Assembly (NCBI GenBank): GCA_038503035.1
Contig: JAVSML010025535.1
Span: forward strand, 553,673-617,672
DNA: 64,000 bases
Source of the DNA: Crocodylus rhombifer
Taxonomy: Eukaryota > Chordata > Crocodylia > Crocodylidae
Reading direction: 5' to 3'
Positions 45,738-57,330 of the stretch are shown in pieces. The first letter of the stretch is position 1. Every line of letters starts with the position of its first letter. The position numbers and the translations under genes were made by a program. The notes under the pieces were generated by a model. That model was not told the DNA's origin. It saw nothing but the letters and a program-made list of their open reading frames with translations, and did not search any database.

Positions 45738-45885
45738 GTATACAAGAGACAAGTGATTAGAGAACTCACCTAGAATGCGAGACGCCCACATTCAATTTTC
45801 TCCTCAGCCTGCACACATCTCCTACTTCCTAACCGAGTGCCTCGTTTACAAGGTTGTAGACTAATCAAATGGCACACTCAAGTCC
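45738..45885 (+). repeat. tRNA-derived SINE relic
   Basis: The phrase caagtgattagagaactcacc looks like a decayed tRNA A-box region, and cccacattcaattttctcc a decayed B-box (cccaggttcaattccctcc). A tail with ctaaccgagtgcctcg follows. The arrangement resembles tRNA-derived SINEs known from reptiles. Called by eye. Confidence 0.4.
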
Positions 45886-47337
45886 CCGCTACTGAGGCTG
45901 CACCATAATGCAGTAAGGAGCTCTGGGGTCACAGCTAATAGCAAATGAAGGATGCAAATCACGGCTCATTCACTACCTTAGCTATTAGGCAAATCAAAAC
46001 TGGAAGTCCAGACATACTCAAAACGTTGAGCCATTCAAAACCCCAAACCTACCTTTACGTGGAACTAATTGTTCCTAATTTCAAACTGCTAGTGAAAAAG
46101 AACACACAAACAAAAAAGGAAAATTAAAAACATAGTGTTTTAAAGCACATTTCTACATAGCCTGCACCCCATTAAAATTTTATCTTTAACAAGGAAATGC
46201 CAGAAAGCTCCTGTCTGCTGCTCAGAAAAGGCTGGCATCGTTAAGCTAATTTAATTCCTTAAACCATCTTCCCTTACATTTTCATTTACTTCAGGTGGAA
46301 TTCCTGCTATTTAAAAATTGGCTTCAGCATGTGTTATTAAAAAGAAGCCATACCTGGCTCCAGATGGCATGTGTTAATCATCCCCTTTTTTGAGTTCTAC
46401 TATTCTGGCCTGCATTATGGAACCAGGGGATGTATTTCAATCATATGAAAAAGAGAAAGAAAGAAAACAATCTCTCTGGGGAGTCCCACTATATTTTTTT
46501 CTCCCACAGAATAGCCTACTCTAGTCAAAAAGTGTTTAATGATTTATTGATATGGTATGACTTTGGCTTTTTGAGTCTTTTAATTTTGTTTGATCTGTGT
46601 GCTGTCTTTTAGACCTGTGATTGCAGCATCCTTCTTGAACATTTATACCATTTAGATCAGCTTACCAAGCTCTTCCTTAGCCGATTTCAAATGTACTTGT
46701 CAAATACAAAGCAACAGACATTATTTTGCCATTACTTAGCTCTTGCTCCTGCATAGTTTTCCACACAAGCTGTGCCCAGAAAAATTATGAAGCAGGATGG
46801 GGGTCTCAAACTGCAAGTTTTGGGGGAACAAGGTTCATCTTTTTAGGATACTGTACAATGAGATCCCAATCCAGAGTAGAAGTTATGTGTCATTTCAATA
46901 AAAACACAAGATACGTAATAAAGCTGTCACATTAATATTATTTGTGAGGTGTTATTTTGTACTAAGAAATACATATGGATGCAAGATTATTGTTCCCTTC
47001 CTTCAAAACCTCTCCAATAGTAAAATTCTCATCTTAGTTGCACCACTGCAAATTCACTGATGGTTTGTTGAATTTTTTCTAAGTTCCACAGATTTTTTCT
47101 AAAGGTTCCTCTCAGAAGTCTGATCTGTCCTACAGTCTTGTGTACAAAGGATACCATGCCAGCAAAATTTTCAAGAATCTCAAACCAGAACTGACCATTC
47201 TGAGGATAAAAGATTATTCAGGGCAGTTGAAACCATCAGTAACAAAATGAGTCAAAAGGAGAAGTTTGAATGCCGCTGACAGGATCATTGTGAACCCTGT
47301 GCCATACAGAATGGATCCTCATATTTAAAAAAAACAA
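45886..47337. other. No gene seen
   Basis: Unique-looking A/T-rich DNA; nothing recognised. Confidence 0.5.
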
Positions 47338-47930
47338 ACAAACAAACAAGCTAAAAAAACCTCTATCCTTTTTCTGTCCTTTGGCAATCCCTTGCAGTCA
47401 AGGAGAACTGTCTTCCATGATTGTCTCATATGTATGTCCAACAATGACTGATGAGGCCTATCCGGGATCAACAGACTACTGCAGCTTGGACATGGGACTC
47501 CATGCTGGGTGGGTGGCACTGGATTCTTGATTTGGTCCACAACATGCTGTTTCTACCACTCCCATTTTTCCATCTCTTGTTATTGCCATAAGGTTTCAAA
47601 GCACTGAGATCCCTGCAGCAGACTCTTCCTCCATTTGAGCCATTCTTGGGCTATAGTCTCGCAAGTTGACATTGACGCTGCAATTTTTTTAAGTTGGCCT
47701 TAAGGATTTCCCTGAAGCACTTTCTATGACTTTCTCAAATGTGCGTGTGCCAGCTGTAGGTGCTATATGACCCCTTTCCAGGGACTGCCAACCTACTGAT
47801 GGTGACAGAGTCAGACCTAGGTTAGGCCATCTGGTCTGCCTTCAGAGTGCTGAATTATTCTCCTGCCACAACTTTGATGTAAATTCTTTAGGAGGAAGTT
47901 CCCCACAGACAACCTTCTAGATCCCTGGCC
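47338..47930 (-). pseudogene. C-terminus of a non-CR1 LINE ORF2
   Basis: Minus-strand coding relic. In order it shows CFREILKANLKK, CETIAQEWLKWRKSLLQG and a terminal finger-like part CPSCSS ... VC-stop-SRIGLISH. That matches the end of a LINE ORF2 type whose RT reads GVKQGCVxAPTLF and which closes with a Cys/His finger containing SRIGLxSH. Several frameshifts. It may be the tail of the RT relic at 51841-52920, but both fragments appear to cover part of the same region, so they may be two copies. Confidence 0.6.
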
Positions 47931-48149
47931 CTGTTCTCTTTGTGAGGATCCAACCTCCCCTTTTCCCAACCCTAACCACGTCCTGTCTCAGACAAGGATG
48001 AACATTGTCGAGACCACCAGATGACCCTAAATATATATACTGTCCTAAATAGCCATTGGAGTAAGGGTCTCTTTGACTGACCCTTCTGGTCTCTGAGCAG
48101 CCAGTAATCCAGCTCCTTACTTAACTTAATTTTCAACTTACAATACAAA
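47931..48149. other. Unassigned, possibly CR1 5' region
   Basis: Lies between the LINE relic and clear CR1 sequence. The 5' boundary of the CR1 copy could not be fixed, so part of this may be CR1 5' sequence. Confidence 0.35.
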
Positions 48150-48384
48150 TCCATGTGTACTAATGACCCTCCTCCAGCGGGCTTTAAACTAGGTTCATTG
48201 GGGAAAGGGGAAGACGAGGGCAGAGGAAACCTTGGACTGCCAAACCAAGCAACACCCACAAGTACAGCCCAGCCTAGACCAATGAGCGGAACATATATGC
48301 AGGTAAGCAACAGCAGCCAGGGTAATGCTGAAAGTAGGGTGCCAGTGCACACATGCTCAGAAGGCCTCAAATGCCTCTGTACAA

Positions 48385-49060
48385 ACAACTGTAGTATGGG
48401 AAACAAGCAGGAGGAACTTACCCTCCTGCTAGCTGACACCAACCCAGACATAGTGGGGATCACTGAAACGTAGTGGGACCCAACGCACGACTGGGCAGTG
48501 AATGTCAAGGGCTATAGGCTGTACAGGAGGGACAGGACGGGGAGGAAAGGTGGGGGCGTGGCACTCTACATTAAGGAGGAATACACATCCTCATCAATTA
48601 GCAAAGAATCAGAGGAGGGGCAATCTGAAGTGCTTTGGGTTAGAATACAAGGCAGTCGAGGGGAAAGAGACTTAACAGTGTGGATCTACTACAGACCACC
48701 CAACCAAGGGGAAGAGCAAGACCAGGAATTCTTAAGTCAGCTCACGGAGATAGTTAGGTCAAAGGATGTGGTAGTCATGGGGGACCTGAACTTCCCAGAC
48801 ATCTGCTGGGAAGAGCAGTCCGCCAGGTCTGACCGCTCACGTAGGTTCTTAGCCAGATGCGGGACCTCCATCTAACCCAGGAGGTGCACAGCCCCACCAG
48901 GGGTGACAGCTTGTTGGACCTGGTGCTGGCCACGGGAGACGACCTAGTCAGAGGGCTGTGGGTGCTCAACCACCTGGGTGACAGTGATCATCGCCTGCTG
49001 GAATTCACCATCCAGCGCAATGTGGCAATTTCAGGAGGGTGGACTTCAATGAGCTAAGGA
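48385..49060 (+). pseudogene. CR1 AP-type endonuclease
   Basis: This domain nicks DNA to prime reverse transcription. It reads MGNKQEELTLLLADTNPDIV followed by GITET then TAG where related copies have tryptophan (ETWWD). Next come YRLYRRDRTGRKGGGVALYI, IYYRPPNQGEEQDQEF, VVMGDLNFPDICWEEQ (D.N motif) and, after a 1-bp shift near 48865, LLDLVLATGDDLV and GDSDHRLLEFTI (SDH motif). The key endonuclease motifs are visible; the TAG and frameshift kill the ORF. Confidence 0.88.
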
Positions 49061-49093
49061 AAATAGTCAGCACTGAGGTCCCAGAGGGGAGGG

Positions 49094-49651
49094 GTGCCTG
49101 GTGTCCAAGAAGAGTGGTCCCTCCTTCAGGAGACGATCCTCCAAGCCCAAAGGGAGGCAATCCCAACCTGGATCAAAGTGGGCAGGAAGGCGCAAAAGCC
49201 CCCATGGCTCACCAAAAGCATCCAGGAATGTCTCCTAGCTAAAAGGGAGGTGCACAGCCAATGGAAGGGAGAGGCCATCACCAGGGAGGATTATACTGCG
49301 CTTGCTCGGGGATGCAGGGGGGCAGTGAGGATGGCCAAGGCAGAGATGGAACTGGGACTAGCTTCCCGGATCAAGGACAACAAGAAGTCCTTATACATAG
49401 GGGGCAAAAAGAAGGTCCCAGGTAACTTGGGGCCCCTGCAGGACACGCTAGGATATTTGGTCGTCACACCAGGCAACAAAGCTAACATATGTAACAATTT
49501 CTTTGCCTCCATTTTCCTGAGCAGGGACCAGAACAGCCATCCTCCCCTCAGGCCCCAGGGGAGGTGCGCACAGGCCAAGGAACTAGTCAGGGAACTTCTG
49601 GAGGGACTGGATGTATTTAAATCAGCTGGTCCAGGACCATCTCCACCCTAG
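49094..49651 (+). pseudogene. CR1 ORF2 linker
   Basis: Open for 185 codons: KAQKPPWLTKSIQECLLAKR, VHSQWKGEAITREDYTALAR, ELGLASRIKDNKKSLY, KKKVPGNLGPLQDTLGYLVV and NICNNFFASIFLSRDQNSH. It corresponds to the linker between endonuclease and RT also seen, on the other strand, at 1627-1930. The next block (LHPRVLRELTEVIAGPLARL) continues in another frame from about 49640. Confidence 0.85.
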
Positions 49652-50557
49652 GGTACTGAGGGAATTAACTGAGGTCATTGCGGGACCCCTGGCACGGCTG
49701 TACGAGCACTCGTGGTGCTCTGGTGGGGTGCCAGAGGACTGGAAGAGGGCCAATGTGGTTCCCATCTTCAAAAAAGGGGAGGAAGGAGGACCTGGGGAAC
49801 TATAGGCCAGTTAGTCTGACCTCAATCCTGGGCAAGCTTTTTGAGAGAATTATTCTGGCACATGTCCATGAGGGGCCAGTGCTTAGGGGCAACCAACACA
49901 GGTTCATTAGAGGCAGATCCTGTCAGACCAACCTGGTGGCCTTCTACGACCAGGTCATCAAATCCTTAGATGCAGGGGTAGCAGTGGACATAGTCTTCCT
50001 GGACTTTCGGAAGGCCTTCGACACTGTCTCTCACCCCGTTCTCATTAAAAAAATTAGGTGACTGTGGCGTTGATGCCTACACAGTCAGATGGGTCGCAAA
50101 TTGGCTGGAGGGCCACACCCAGAGAGTGGGGGTGGACTGGTCTTTTTTGACCTGGAGGGATGTGGGTAGTGGGGTCCCCCAGGGCTCGGTCCTCAGGCCC
50201 GCACTGTTCAACATCTTCACCAGTGATTTGGACGAGGGGGTAAAAAGCACCCTGTTCAAATTTGCTGATGACACTAAGACACTGCTGGATGTGGGCATGC
50301 TAGAAGGGAGGAATAGGCTGCAATCGGACCTAGACAGGTTACAAGGGTGGGCGGATGAGAATAGGTTGGGATTCAACACAGACAAGTGCAAAGTGATGCA
50401 CCTGGGGAGGAAGAACCAGCACCATACCTACAGGCTGGGGAACTCCCTTCTCGGCAGTGCAGAGGCAGAAAAGGATCTTGGAGTCATCATTGATGCCAAG
50501 ATGAACATGGGCTGGCAGTGTAGGGATGTAGTCAGGAAGGCCAACCACACTTTGTAA
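49640..50557 (+). pseudogene. CR1 reverse transcriptase with intact FADD
   Basis: Blocks in order: LHPRVLRELTEVIAGPLARL, VPEDWKRANVVPIFKKG, shift, NYRPVSLTSILGKLFERII, SCQTNLVAFYDQVIKSLDAG, VFLDFRKAFDTVSHPVLIKK, then a +1 shift in the A7 run (50046-50052), WLEGHTQRVGVDW, GVPQGSVLRPALFNIF and STLFKFADDTKTLL (catalytic Asp pair). It continues through NTDKCKVMHLGRKNQ and DLGVIIDAKMNMGWQC, to a stop at 50555-50557. Active-site residues are conserved, unlike the copy at 23102-23773. Confidence 0.88.
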
Positions 50558-51063
50558 TACATCCACAGATGCATCTCGAGCAGGTCCAAGGAGGTGATCC
50601 TCCCCCTCTATGCGGCACTGGTCAGGCCGCAGCTGGAGTACTGCGTCCAGTTCTGGGCGTCACAATTCAAGAGGGATGTGGACAACGTGGAGAGGGTCCA
50701 TAGGAGGCCACTCGCATGATCAGGGGCAGCAGGGCAGGCCCTACAAGGAGAGGCTACGGGACCTGAACCTGTTCAGCCTCCAGAAGAAAAGGCTGAGGGG
50801 GGGATCTAGTGGCCTATTACAAACTAGTCAGGGGGGATCAGCAGGCATTGGGGGAGCCCCTGTTCCCCCGAGCACTACCAGGAGTGACCAGGAATAACGG
50901 TCACAAGCTGGCAGAGGGTAGATTCAGGCTAGATATCAGGAGGTGCTACTTCACAGTCAGGGTGGCTAGGATCTAGAACCAACTTCCAAGAGAAGTGGTG
51001 CTGGCTCTTACCCCGGGGGTCTTTAAGAGGAGGCTGGATGAATACCTTGCTGGTGTCATTTGA
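50558..51063 (+). pseudogene. CR1 ORF2 C-terminal region
   Basis: Continues with blocks corresponding to ILPLYAALVRPQLEY, ERLRDLNLFSLQKKRLRG and FRLDIRRCYFTVRVAR, ending FKRRLDEYLAGVI before TGA at 51061-51063. Several single-base indels break the frame (e.g. in the aggaggccactcgc region near 50703 and at the G-run near 50796). Confidence 0.82.
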
Positions 51064-51155
51064 CCCCAGTACTCTTTCCTGCCATGGTAGGGGGTCGGAC
51101 TTGATGATCTGCTCAAGTCCCTTCTGACCCTACAAACTATGAAACTATGAAACTA

Positions 51156-51840
51156 CTTCGGTGCCATGAGGACATGTCCTTCCCCACTAGAGGTCCTTTT
51201 AAGCTGTAGACTTAACAAGCCCTACTCCTGGTGCTTGAGGCTTTTAACTCAATCCCACTAAGCCCAGTTGATTTCAGTCCTTGGTTAGGAACCTCAAGCA
51301 ATTACTCTGGGACTACTGAGAGCCCTTCTTCCATCAGTGTAACACAACCCAGAGTGCAAAGATTTAACTCAAGTAGAGCTGTAACCTCTGGGCAGACCTT
51401 ACCCTCAAGAGGCAGAGAGCATCCTAACTTCAGGTCTCTCTAACTGTTCCATCTCTACCCAGGGTCCCTCTGATCTGAGAGTTGCCACTTCTCCAGTCAT
51501 CCATCTGCAAACACGGGTCACTGGTCTGGTACCTGCAGGCTGCTGAATTCTGTAGTTGGTGCTCCTCCAAGCTCTGCACCCTTTGGGCTGGGCTAGTTGT
51601 TTTGCATCAGTAGTCAACTGCTTCTTGTCTGGGAGCTGCTCAGCCCTCTCCCTCTGCTGCACACCACTGCCACTGTGGCTCTCTCCAGGGCCAGAAGTAC
51701 CTTCCCTGGCATGCTCTCCACCAATCTGGAGCCTCAGGCTGCTCCAGAAGCACTGGAACGTGTCCTGCATGCCACTTCCAGGTGTTGCCAGTGCTGATGT
51801 AAGTCTGGGATCCTAGCTGTACCTCTCTCTCACAGTATGC
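51156..51840. other. Unassigned segment with a 121-codon minus ORF
   Basis: Lies between the CR1 3' end and the LINE RT relic. The minus-strand ORF 51405-51770 has no recognisable domain. The sequence interrupts the expected continuation of the minus-strand LINE, so it may be another insertion or a divergent part of it. Confidence 0.4.
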
Positions 51841-52920
51841 CTTGGCTAAGCTGGAAGAATAAAACTTGCTTCAGAATTCTGGAGCTGGACATCCAGATGA
51901 TGTGGCTAGCCCAACAAAGTTGATGTCACATGATTGCCTCAATACTTGTGGTCTCTACTTGCAGGAGGATGCTAATTGGTGCATCTGTTTTCCCACTGGA
52001 TTTGGAGAATCTTCCCCAGGAAGCATTGATGGTACTTTTCCATCAACTTTAGATGTCTCCTATACATTGTCCACATCTGAGCTCTGTACAGCAAGGTGGG
52101 GATCAAGACTACTTGATAAACTATGAGCTTGGTTTCAGATCTCATGTCATGATCTTTGAACACCCATTTCTTCAGGTTCCCAAAGGCTGCACTTGCACAT
52201 ATGAGGCGATGTTGGATTTCTTTGTCGATGTCAGGTTTCTGCAACAGATGGCTTCTGAGATATGGGAGATACTCAACATTCTCCTCTCACTGGATCTGGA
52301 TTACCAGAGCTGGGGCATGTTCATTACGAGCTTGTTGGTGGAAGATCTTAGCCTTCTGAATGTTAAGCATCAGTCCTATTTCTTTATAGGCCTTGGTAAA
52401 GACATCGATGATTGCTTGAACGTCTGCTTCTGAGTGTGCACACACTACAGCATCATCAGTGTATTGGAGCTCAGTAATTGAGGTCGAGGCGGTCTTGGTT
52501 TTGGCTTGAAGTTGGCTGATGTTTCAACAGCTTACCATTCATGTAGTAGTTTAGCTCCACTCTGGCCGGAAGCCTATTGGTGGTCAGATGTAGCATCATG
52601 GCAAGGAAGATTGAGAAGAGAGTTGGAGCAATGACACAGCCCTGTTTAACTCCTGTTTTAACCTCAAAGGGATCTGTGATGCATCCATTACTGAGAATCA
52701 CCTCTTGCATACCACCATGGAGCAGACAGAAAATGGTGACAAGTTTCAGTGGGAATCCATACTTCAGAAGGATCCTCTGCAACACTTCTCAGCTGACAGT
52801 TGATAGCTTTTATGACGTCAAAGAAGGCCATGTAGAGAGGCTTATGTTGTTCCTGACATTGCTCCTGCAGCTGGCAAGCTATGAAGATCATGTCAGTTGT
52901 ACTGCTTGATGTCCTAAACC
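51841..52920 (-). pseudogene. RT of a non-CR1 LINE (GVKQGC type)
   Basis: Minus-strand RT relic. In order: DMIFIACQLQEQCQEQHKPL followed by YMAFFDVIKAIN, the QEVILSNGCITDPFEV block, VKTGVKQGCVIAPTLFSIFL, then, downstream, DIDKEIQHRLICASAAFGNL, VFKDHDMRSETKLIVYQVVL, IPTLLYRAQMWTMYRRHLK and KYHQCFLGKILQIQW, and finally a decayed QLCWASHIIWM block. The YADD-type motif should lie near 52440-52480 but is not clear. Frameshifts and stops separate the parts. It is a different LINE lineage from CR1; I do not assign the clade. Confidence 0.8.
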
Positions 52921-54421
52921 CACACTAAGATTGAGAGGAGCTCTTCAGCAAGTGAAAGGAGACAGTTCAAGATGGTTTTCACAATGTTCTTTCCTGTGGT
53001 GAACAGCAAGGTGATCCTACTATAGTTTATACATACAGGTATATATAGGAAGTAAAGTTGCTCCATCCCACCCTCCCCACAGAAAAACACTTCTTTTGGA
53101 TGGAGTTAAGGCTTGGTTACCCAAACAAGTCACAAGGTTATTTTCTGTGCGACTTGCCTGTAAGATACAGCAGTTTACTTTCCTGATTATTTGTAAAAAG
53201 TCTGATGAGAGAGGAACCTGAAGTAACTCTGCCTTTGAGCGATTACCAGACCTTAACTGTAGCACTGACTAACCAAACATTTTTATCTCATTTTTGGAAG
53301 AAACCCAAACCAAGACCTTAGATCCAACTCTAACTAACATTCAGGGTGGTTTGTACAAATGTTTTGGTCCAAACTCTGCATCACACCTCCATTTCCTAGA
53401 GACTGATGCTATTCAACACTAACTTTTGATGCTGCCCTCTCTCTCTGATCCATTAGAAATCAATATGGTGAATTAACATGGAAGTATTCCTTAAGGGTCA
53501 GACCTCAAAAGAAAATAAACAGAGACTGGGGGGTAAGACAATAATTCCTTGCCTGTCTGCTTCCTAAGTGAAAAAGTCACCAACATACCTGAAAAACTGT
53601 GTTACCAACTAGTGAGCATGCCTGATCCAATCTGTACCTGATCCACTACAGATATAGGACCGTTTCAGCCCCAGCTAATGATTTGTGACTCCTCAAGTCT
53701 AACAGCAGCAGCACCTCATGTTTTTACCTCTGGGAAAGCTTCATTTCAGTCCTCAGTGTATCACCCAAGATGGCAAGCTATTATAATTACACTGCATATT
53801 CTGTCCTGCTGTTTCTCCATGTGCTTGTATTTGTAGCTGGAAAACCTGAGATAAAATACATATAATTCATGGTGGCACAGCAGCTTCTTTCTGTAGAAGA
53901 GATCAGGAACTGGGTTCTTTTTTTTATTCATCTGACCTACCAACCTTGCTGCATTACTAAAGCCATCCAGTCTGAAGCAAAAGATTAAACAATTCCAGTG
54001 GTGCTGCAAAGTGACTAATCTCCATGTGACAGCACGTAAAGCTGTTTGTCACCCAGCCAGACCTTGAGGGACAGAGAACGGCACGGAGGCCTGGTTTGTT
54101 CCTAGCTTTATGAATATTAAGAACAAATACCAGTGGGGTGATAAATGCAAAAGGAGAGAATCAAGTTCTACCTGCAAAGCTTTGTCTCAGCAGTACAGAC
54201 AGCTAGACAGATACAAGCACAAAGCTGCATAACTTCACCCCAAATGTGTGTTTTTCCCTTTCATATAAAAGGGCTTGCTCCATTTGTATTCACCCATCCA
54301 GTCTTATCCGAATTCAGCTGAATTCCCAAAGGCTTTGCTGGCATGAAGATCCATGTGAGCTCTGGACCTGTTATTTGTCAGAGGTAGATATGATATGGCA
54401 AGGCCGGAATAACGCTACATG
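52921..54421. other. No gene seen
   Basis: No recognised gene or repeat. Confidence 0.5.
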
Positions 54422-54661
54422 GTGGGCGCATATACATGCTTTAGGACATACTAAATGACAGCACAGTAACAACCGTTACTGTGCTGTCCTGGCAGCACAC
54501 AGTTATTTTTAGCAGCTACGTTACCCATAGCAACATGCTATAGTGAGGTAGCTCATCACTATGGTGATGTAGCATCAGCATCATGGTTTGTGCCCATGGA
54601 TGCTATGTCACCATACAGTGCATTGCTACGACGATGTGGCGTCACGTGTAGATGTGCCCAC
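54422..54661. mobile_element. MITE with gtgggc ends and perfect hairpin
   Basis: Ends gtgggcgcatatacatg and cgtgtagatgtgcccac are inverted repeats. Just inside the left end is a perfect 14-bp hairpin, gacagcacagtaac (54457-54470), loop aacc, gttactgtgctgtc (54475-54488). About 240 bp and non-coding. No clean TSD by eye. Confidence 0.6.
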
Positions 54662-56144
54662 TATGCCTGGAGTTTGATACCTGAGTCTCTTTAAAACAGG
54701 ATCCATTCTGTATATGAGAACAGACTGCTGCAAAGAGCAGCAGCATCTCAGTTTTCTCTTTTTCTTTCCTCCTCACTTTCTTCCACATATAGAAAGCCTC
54801 CTATGCAGATAGTTTACAGCTAAATTCAGTTATTAAATACAGGCACTTAAAAAAGAACTCATCCCCAAGTTTTCAGGAACAAACCCCACATTCTTTTTTG
54901 TACAGCTTAACTAAAAGGAGGCATTCCCTAGTCACAACTCTTATTTAAATATGTATTTACATTTTTGCACATGCTTAAGTTTCTTTGAAGACAACAAATC
55001 TGCATGCAGTTAAGCACTTTGAGAGTTTGGCTTTAGATCAAGAAAAATTCTTATTCACAGAGTTCCCAATAGGTCAAATTCCTTATTCCATGCATACAAG
55101 AGGCATTTGCTTTCTTTCACAGGTAGGCACATCAGCCTACTGGTGAGTACAAACCTCACTAGCATATGGCAATAAGCTACAAGATTCACACTAATGTATA
55201 CATACATCAGGTTAGGAGATGATGAATACTTATCAAAGAATTACAGCCTCAAGGAACAGGCAAGCTATCTAGCTCACAGTTCGACTGTTATGTTAATTGC
55301 AAATAACTCCTATGGTCATGGAAGGTGAGCTTTCAGCTCTGGAGAAATAAGGATTAGTATTTGATCAAGGGAACAAAAGAGAAGAAAATTTCCAAGCTGT
55401 ACAATCCATTGCGAAAGGCATCTGTAAAGCTTAACAACTTCTCATTAAAACTGGCTTAAGGAAAAAAAAAAGGGTAAGGAGTGAGGTTGGAAGGAGTCTA
55501 GAAAAGTTGCACACCCTCTTTTTCACTTTTTTCCAGTATTCTGTTTTTAAAGTTTAAATTCTTGAAATTTCAAAACATTTAAACCATCTTTAGTTTGTCA
55601 AAAAGCAAAAGAATGTTTTATAAAGAATCTTTCATAAATATATTTATATAATCAAATTATTCAACACACATAGGTCTATATAAATATTGAATTATATACA
55701 TCTCTCTATACATCTCTATAAATCTTTTTTAAAACCCCACAAATGAAATTTCATCAGAAGGTCCAAATCTAAAGCATTTGACAAGCTTAGCTTCTGATCT
55801 GGTAAAACTTGCCAGATAAAACTTGTAAAAGGCTAAGAGGTTCCAGATTCTGCAGTCAATAAAACAAGTGGCGTCCAGGCAAGTCACGCTATTGAATTCA
55901 ACAGGACAGCACCTGTAACTCAGGGCACTACAGCTGGCTCATCATGAGAAAAGGCTGATGAGTCATGCCCTAGTTTAATCAAACTGCTTACTAAGTAGCT
56001 TAGTTGTGACCCTCATACCCCGCAAAACCTCTCTGTATTTTCTGCTGAACTCAGATATATGTACATAGAATTAGATCAAAAAGATTACATCACATACTGC
56101 TTTATAAGCAAGCTTATTATTTTAACACACAGCTTAATGAAACC
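54662..56144. other. No gene seen
   Basis: A/T-rich; low-complexity tatata-type DNA at about 55630-55730. Nothing else recognised. Confidence 0.5.
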
Positions 56145-56770
56145 TAGGGTTGGGTATTTGACAGGTCAAATAAAGTTAGGTCAACTGACTGGTCAAACAT
56201 CAGTCAAAAATTGTAAAAAAATTGCCAATAGGTCCAAATAATACACAGAAAAAGCACACATTTTCCATTTAGGAAATGTGCAAAAAAAACAATAAAAATA
56301 AGATTTTTTATCAAGAAAACTACAAAAAAACCGTTTGGGGTTTTCTTTTGTAACACTGCTATAATCTTTGACTGGTCAACAAATATGTTTGACAGGTCAA
56401 TTGACTAGCTTGCCTAATGAAAACAACTAATTGACATAACTGACCTAATTCATTGATCAAGGCCTGAGCTTCATGGGGGCCCGATGCTTCCCTCTGCAGC
56501 TGCGGTGCCCCCTGGGAGCTGGGTGCCTGCGGGCAGGTGCCACCGGGGGGGGCATCGCTACAGCTGAGGGAAGCACCAGCCGCCCCTGCAGCCCAGGGAC
56601 CACTCCGCCCACTGGCAGTTCGCCCTCCCCTCCCCACCGGAGAGGCAGGTAAGTTAGCAGGGTGTGTGCATGACATGGGGGTTTAACGGCCCCAAATTGA
56701 AGCGGTGTTTTTTAAAACCCACTGCTTCAATTTAGGGCCCCCATTTAGTCTATGCACACCCCAACTGACT
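56145..56770. mobile_element. Composite repeat with foldback cassette
   Basis: The left part (56145-56450) has repeated ttgacaggtcaa and actggtcaa words, partly inverted. The middle (56455-56650) is GC-rich and related to 1-360 and 8140-8350. The right end (56660-56765) is the palindromic cassette ggccccaaattgaagcggtg / cactgcttcaatttagggcc around a poly-T/poly-A centre. Outer ends cctagggttgggta and caccccaact are weakly inverted, suggesting one element with a GC-rich core. Non-coding. Confidence 0.5.
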
Positions 56771-57160
56771 TAATGAAAACAATTAATTTGTCCATTATAT
56801 TTCAATTTTATGCCATACTGCATACATGGGAGGTGTTAACATAGATGGGATAATTTGTATTTATTTTTAAGCGATTCATAGGATTGATTCTGATAAAAAC
56901 ATTAAGGGTAGGTCTTAGGTGCTCCTGAATGTGCTTTGAAGAAGCATGGCTGCTCTCAAGGACTAACTGTATTTGTAGCACAGTCCAAGTTAGCACAGCA
57001 TTTGTTTCAAACCTCACTGAAAGCCAGTAAGAACATCCTTGGATTTAAGCAGTGGCTTAAGAACACTCTTCAGTCAGATCTGCACAAGACAACTCGTGTC
57101 CGCATGGATGATCCCCGAAGTTATGAGCATCTACCTGGATCAGTAAGGAAGCACTGTTTG
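56771..57160. other. No gene established
   Basis: A plus-strand ORF at 56936-57193 (85 codons) shows no domain I recognise. No splice or family evidence. Confidence 0.4.
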
Positions 57161-57164
57161 GGAC

Positions 57165-57330
57165 AAAGCATGATCAAGTGGATAGGGAATTAGACAATAA
57201 ACCAGGAGATCTGAGCTCTGCCACTGTCATGTGCCTCTTTCTCCCTCTGTCTTTGCTCTGTTTTTTCCATTTTTTACTCTTCTTTATTTTGACCTCAAGC
57301 TCTTCAAGGCCAGATCATTTTACTTTAGCC
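57165..57330 (+). repeat. MIR-like SINE relic
   Basis: The phrase agaccaataaacc-like start (attagacaataaaccaggagatctgagctctgccactgtcatg) resembles the tRNA-derived head of MIR with the 'agctctgccactt' block, followed by ctctttctccctctgtctttgctc. Diverged. Confidence 0.45.

Larger units (their letters stand above)
48150..51155 (+). mobile_element. CR1 LINE, longest copy in the window
   Basis: About 3 kb from before the endonuclease to the 3' end (ggacttgatgatctgctcaagtcccttctg ... ctatgaaactatgaaac). It contains the endonuclease, linker, a catalytic-looking RT core and the C-terminal region, each in open stretches separated by a few stops and frameshifts. Its RT segment 50021-50219 is identical to 23294-23492. 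The 3' end matches that of the copy at 23090-24428, so both are one subfamily. ORF1 is not recognised. Confidence 0.92.

Noticed and set aside
56936..57193. 85-codon ORF with protein-like composition
   Set aside because: No recognisable family, no splice evidence, and its 3' end runs into a SINE-like relic.
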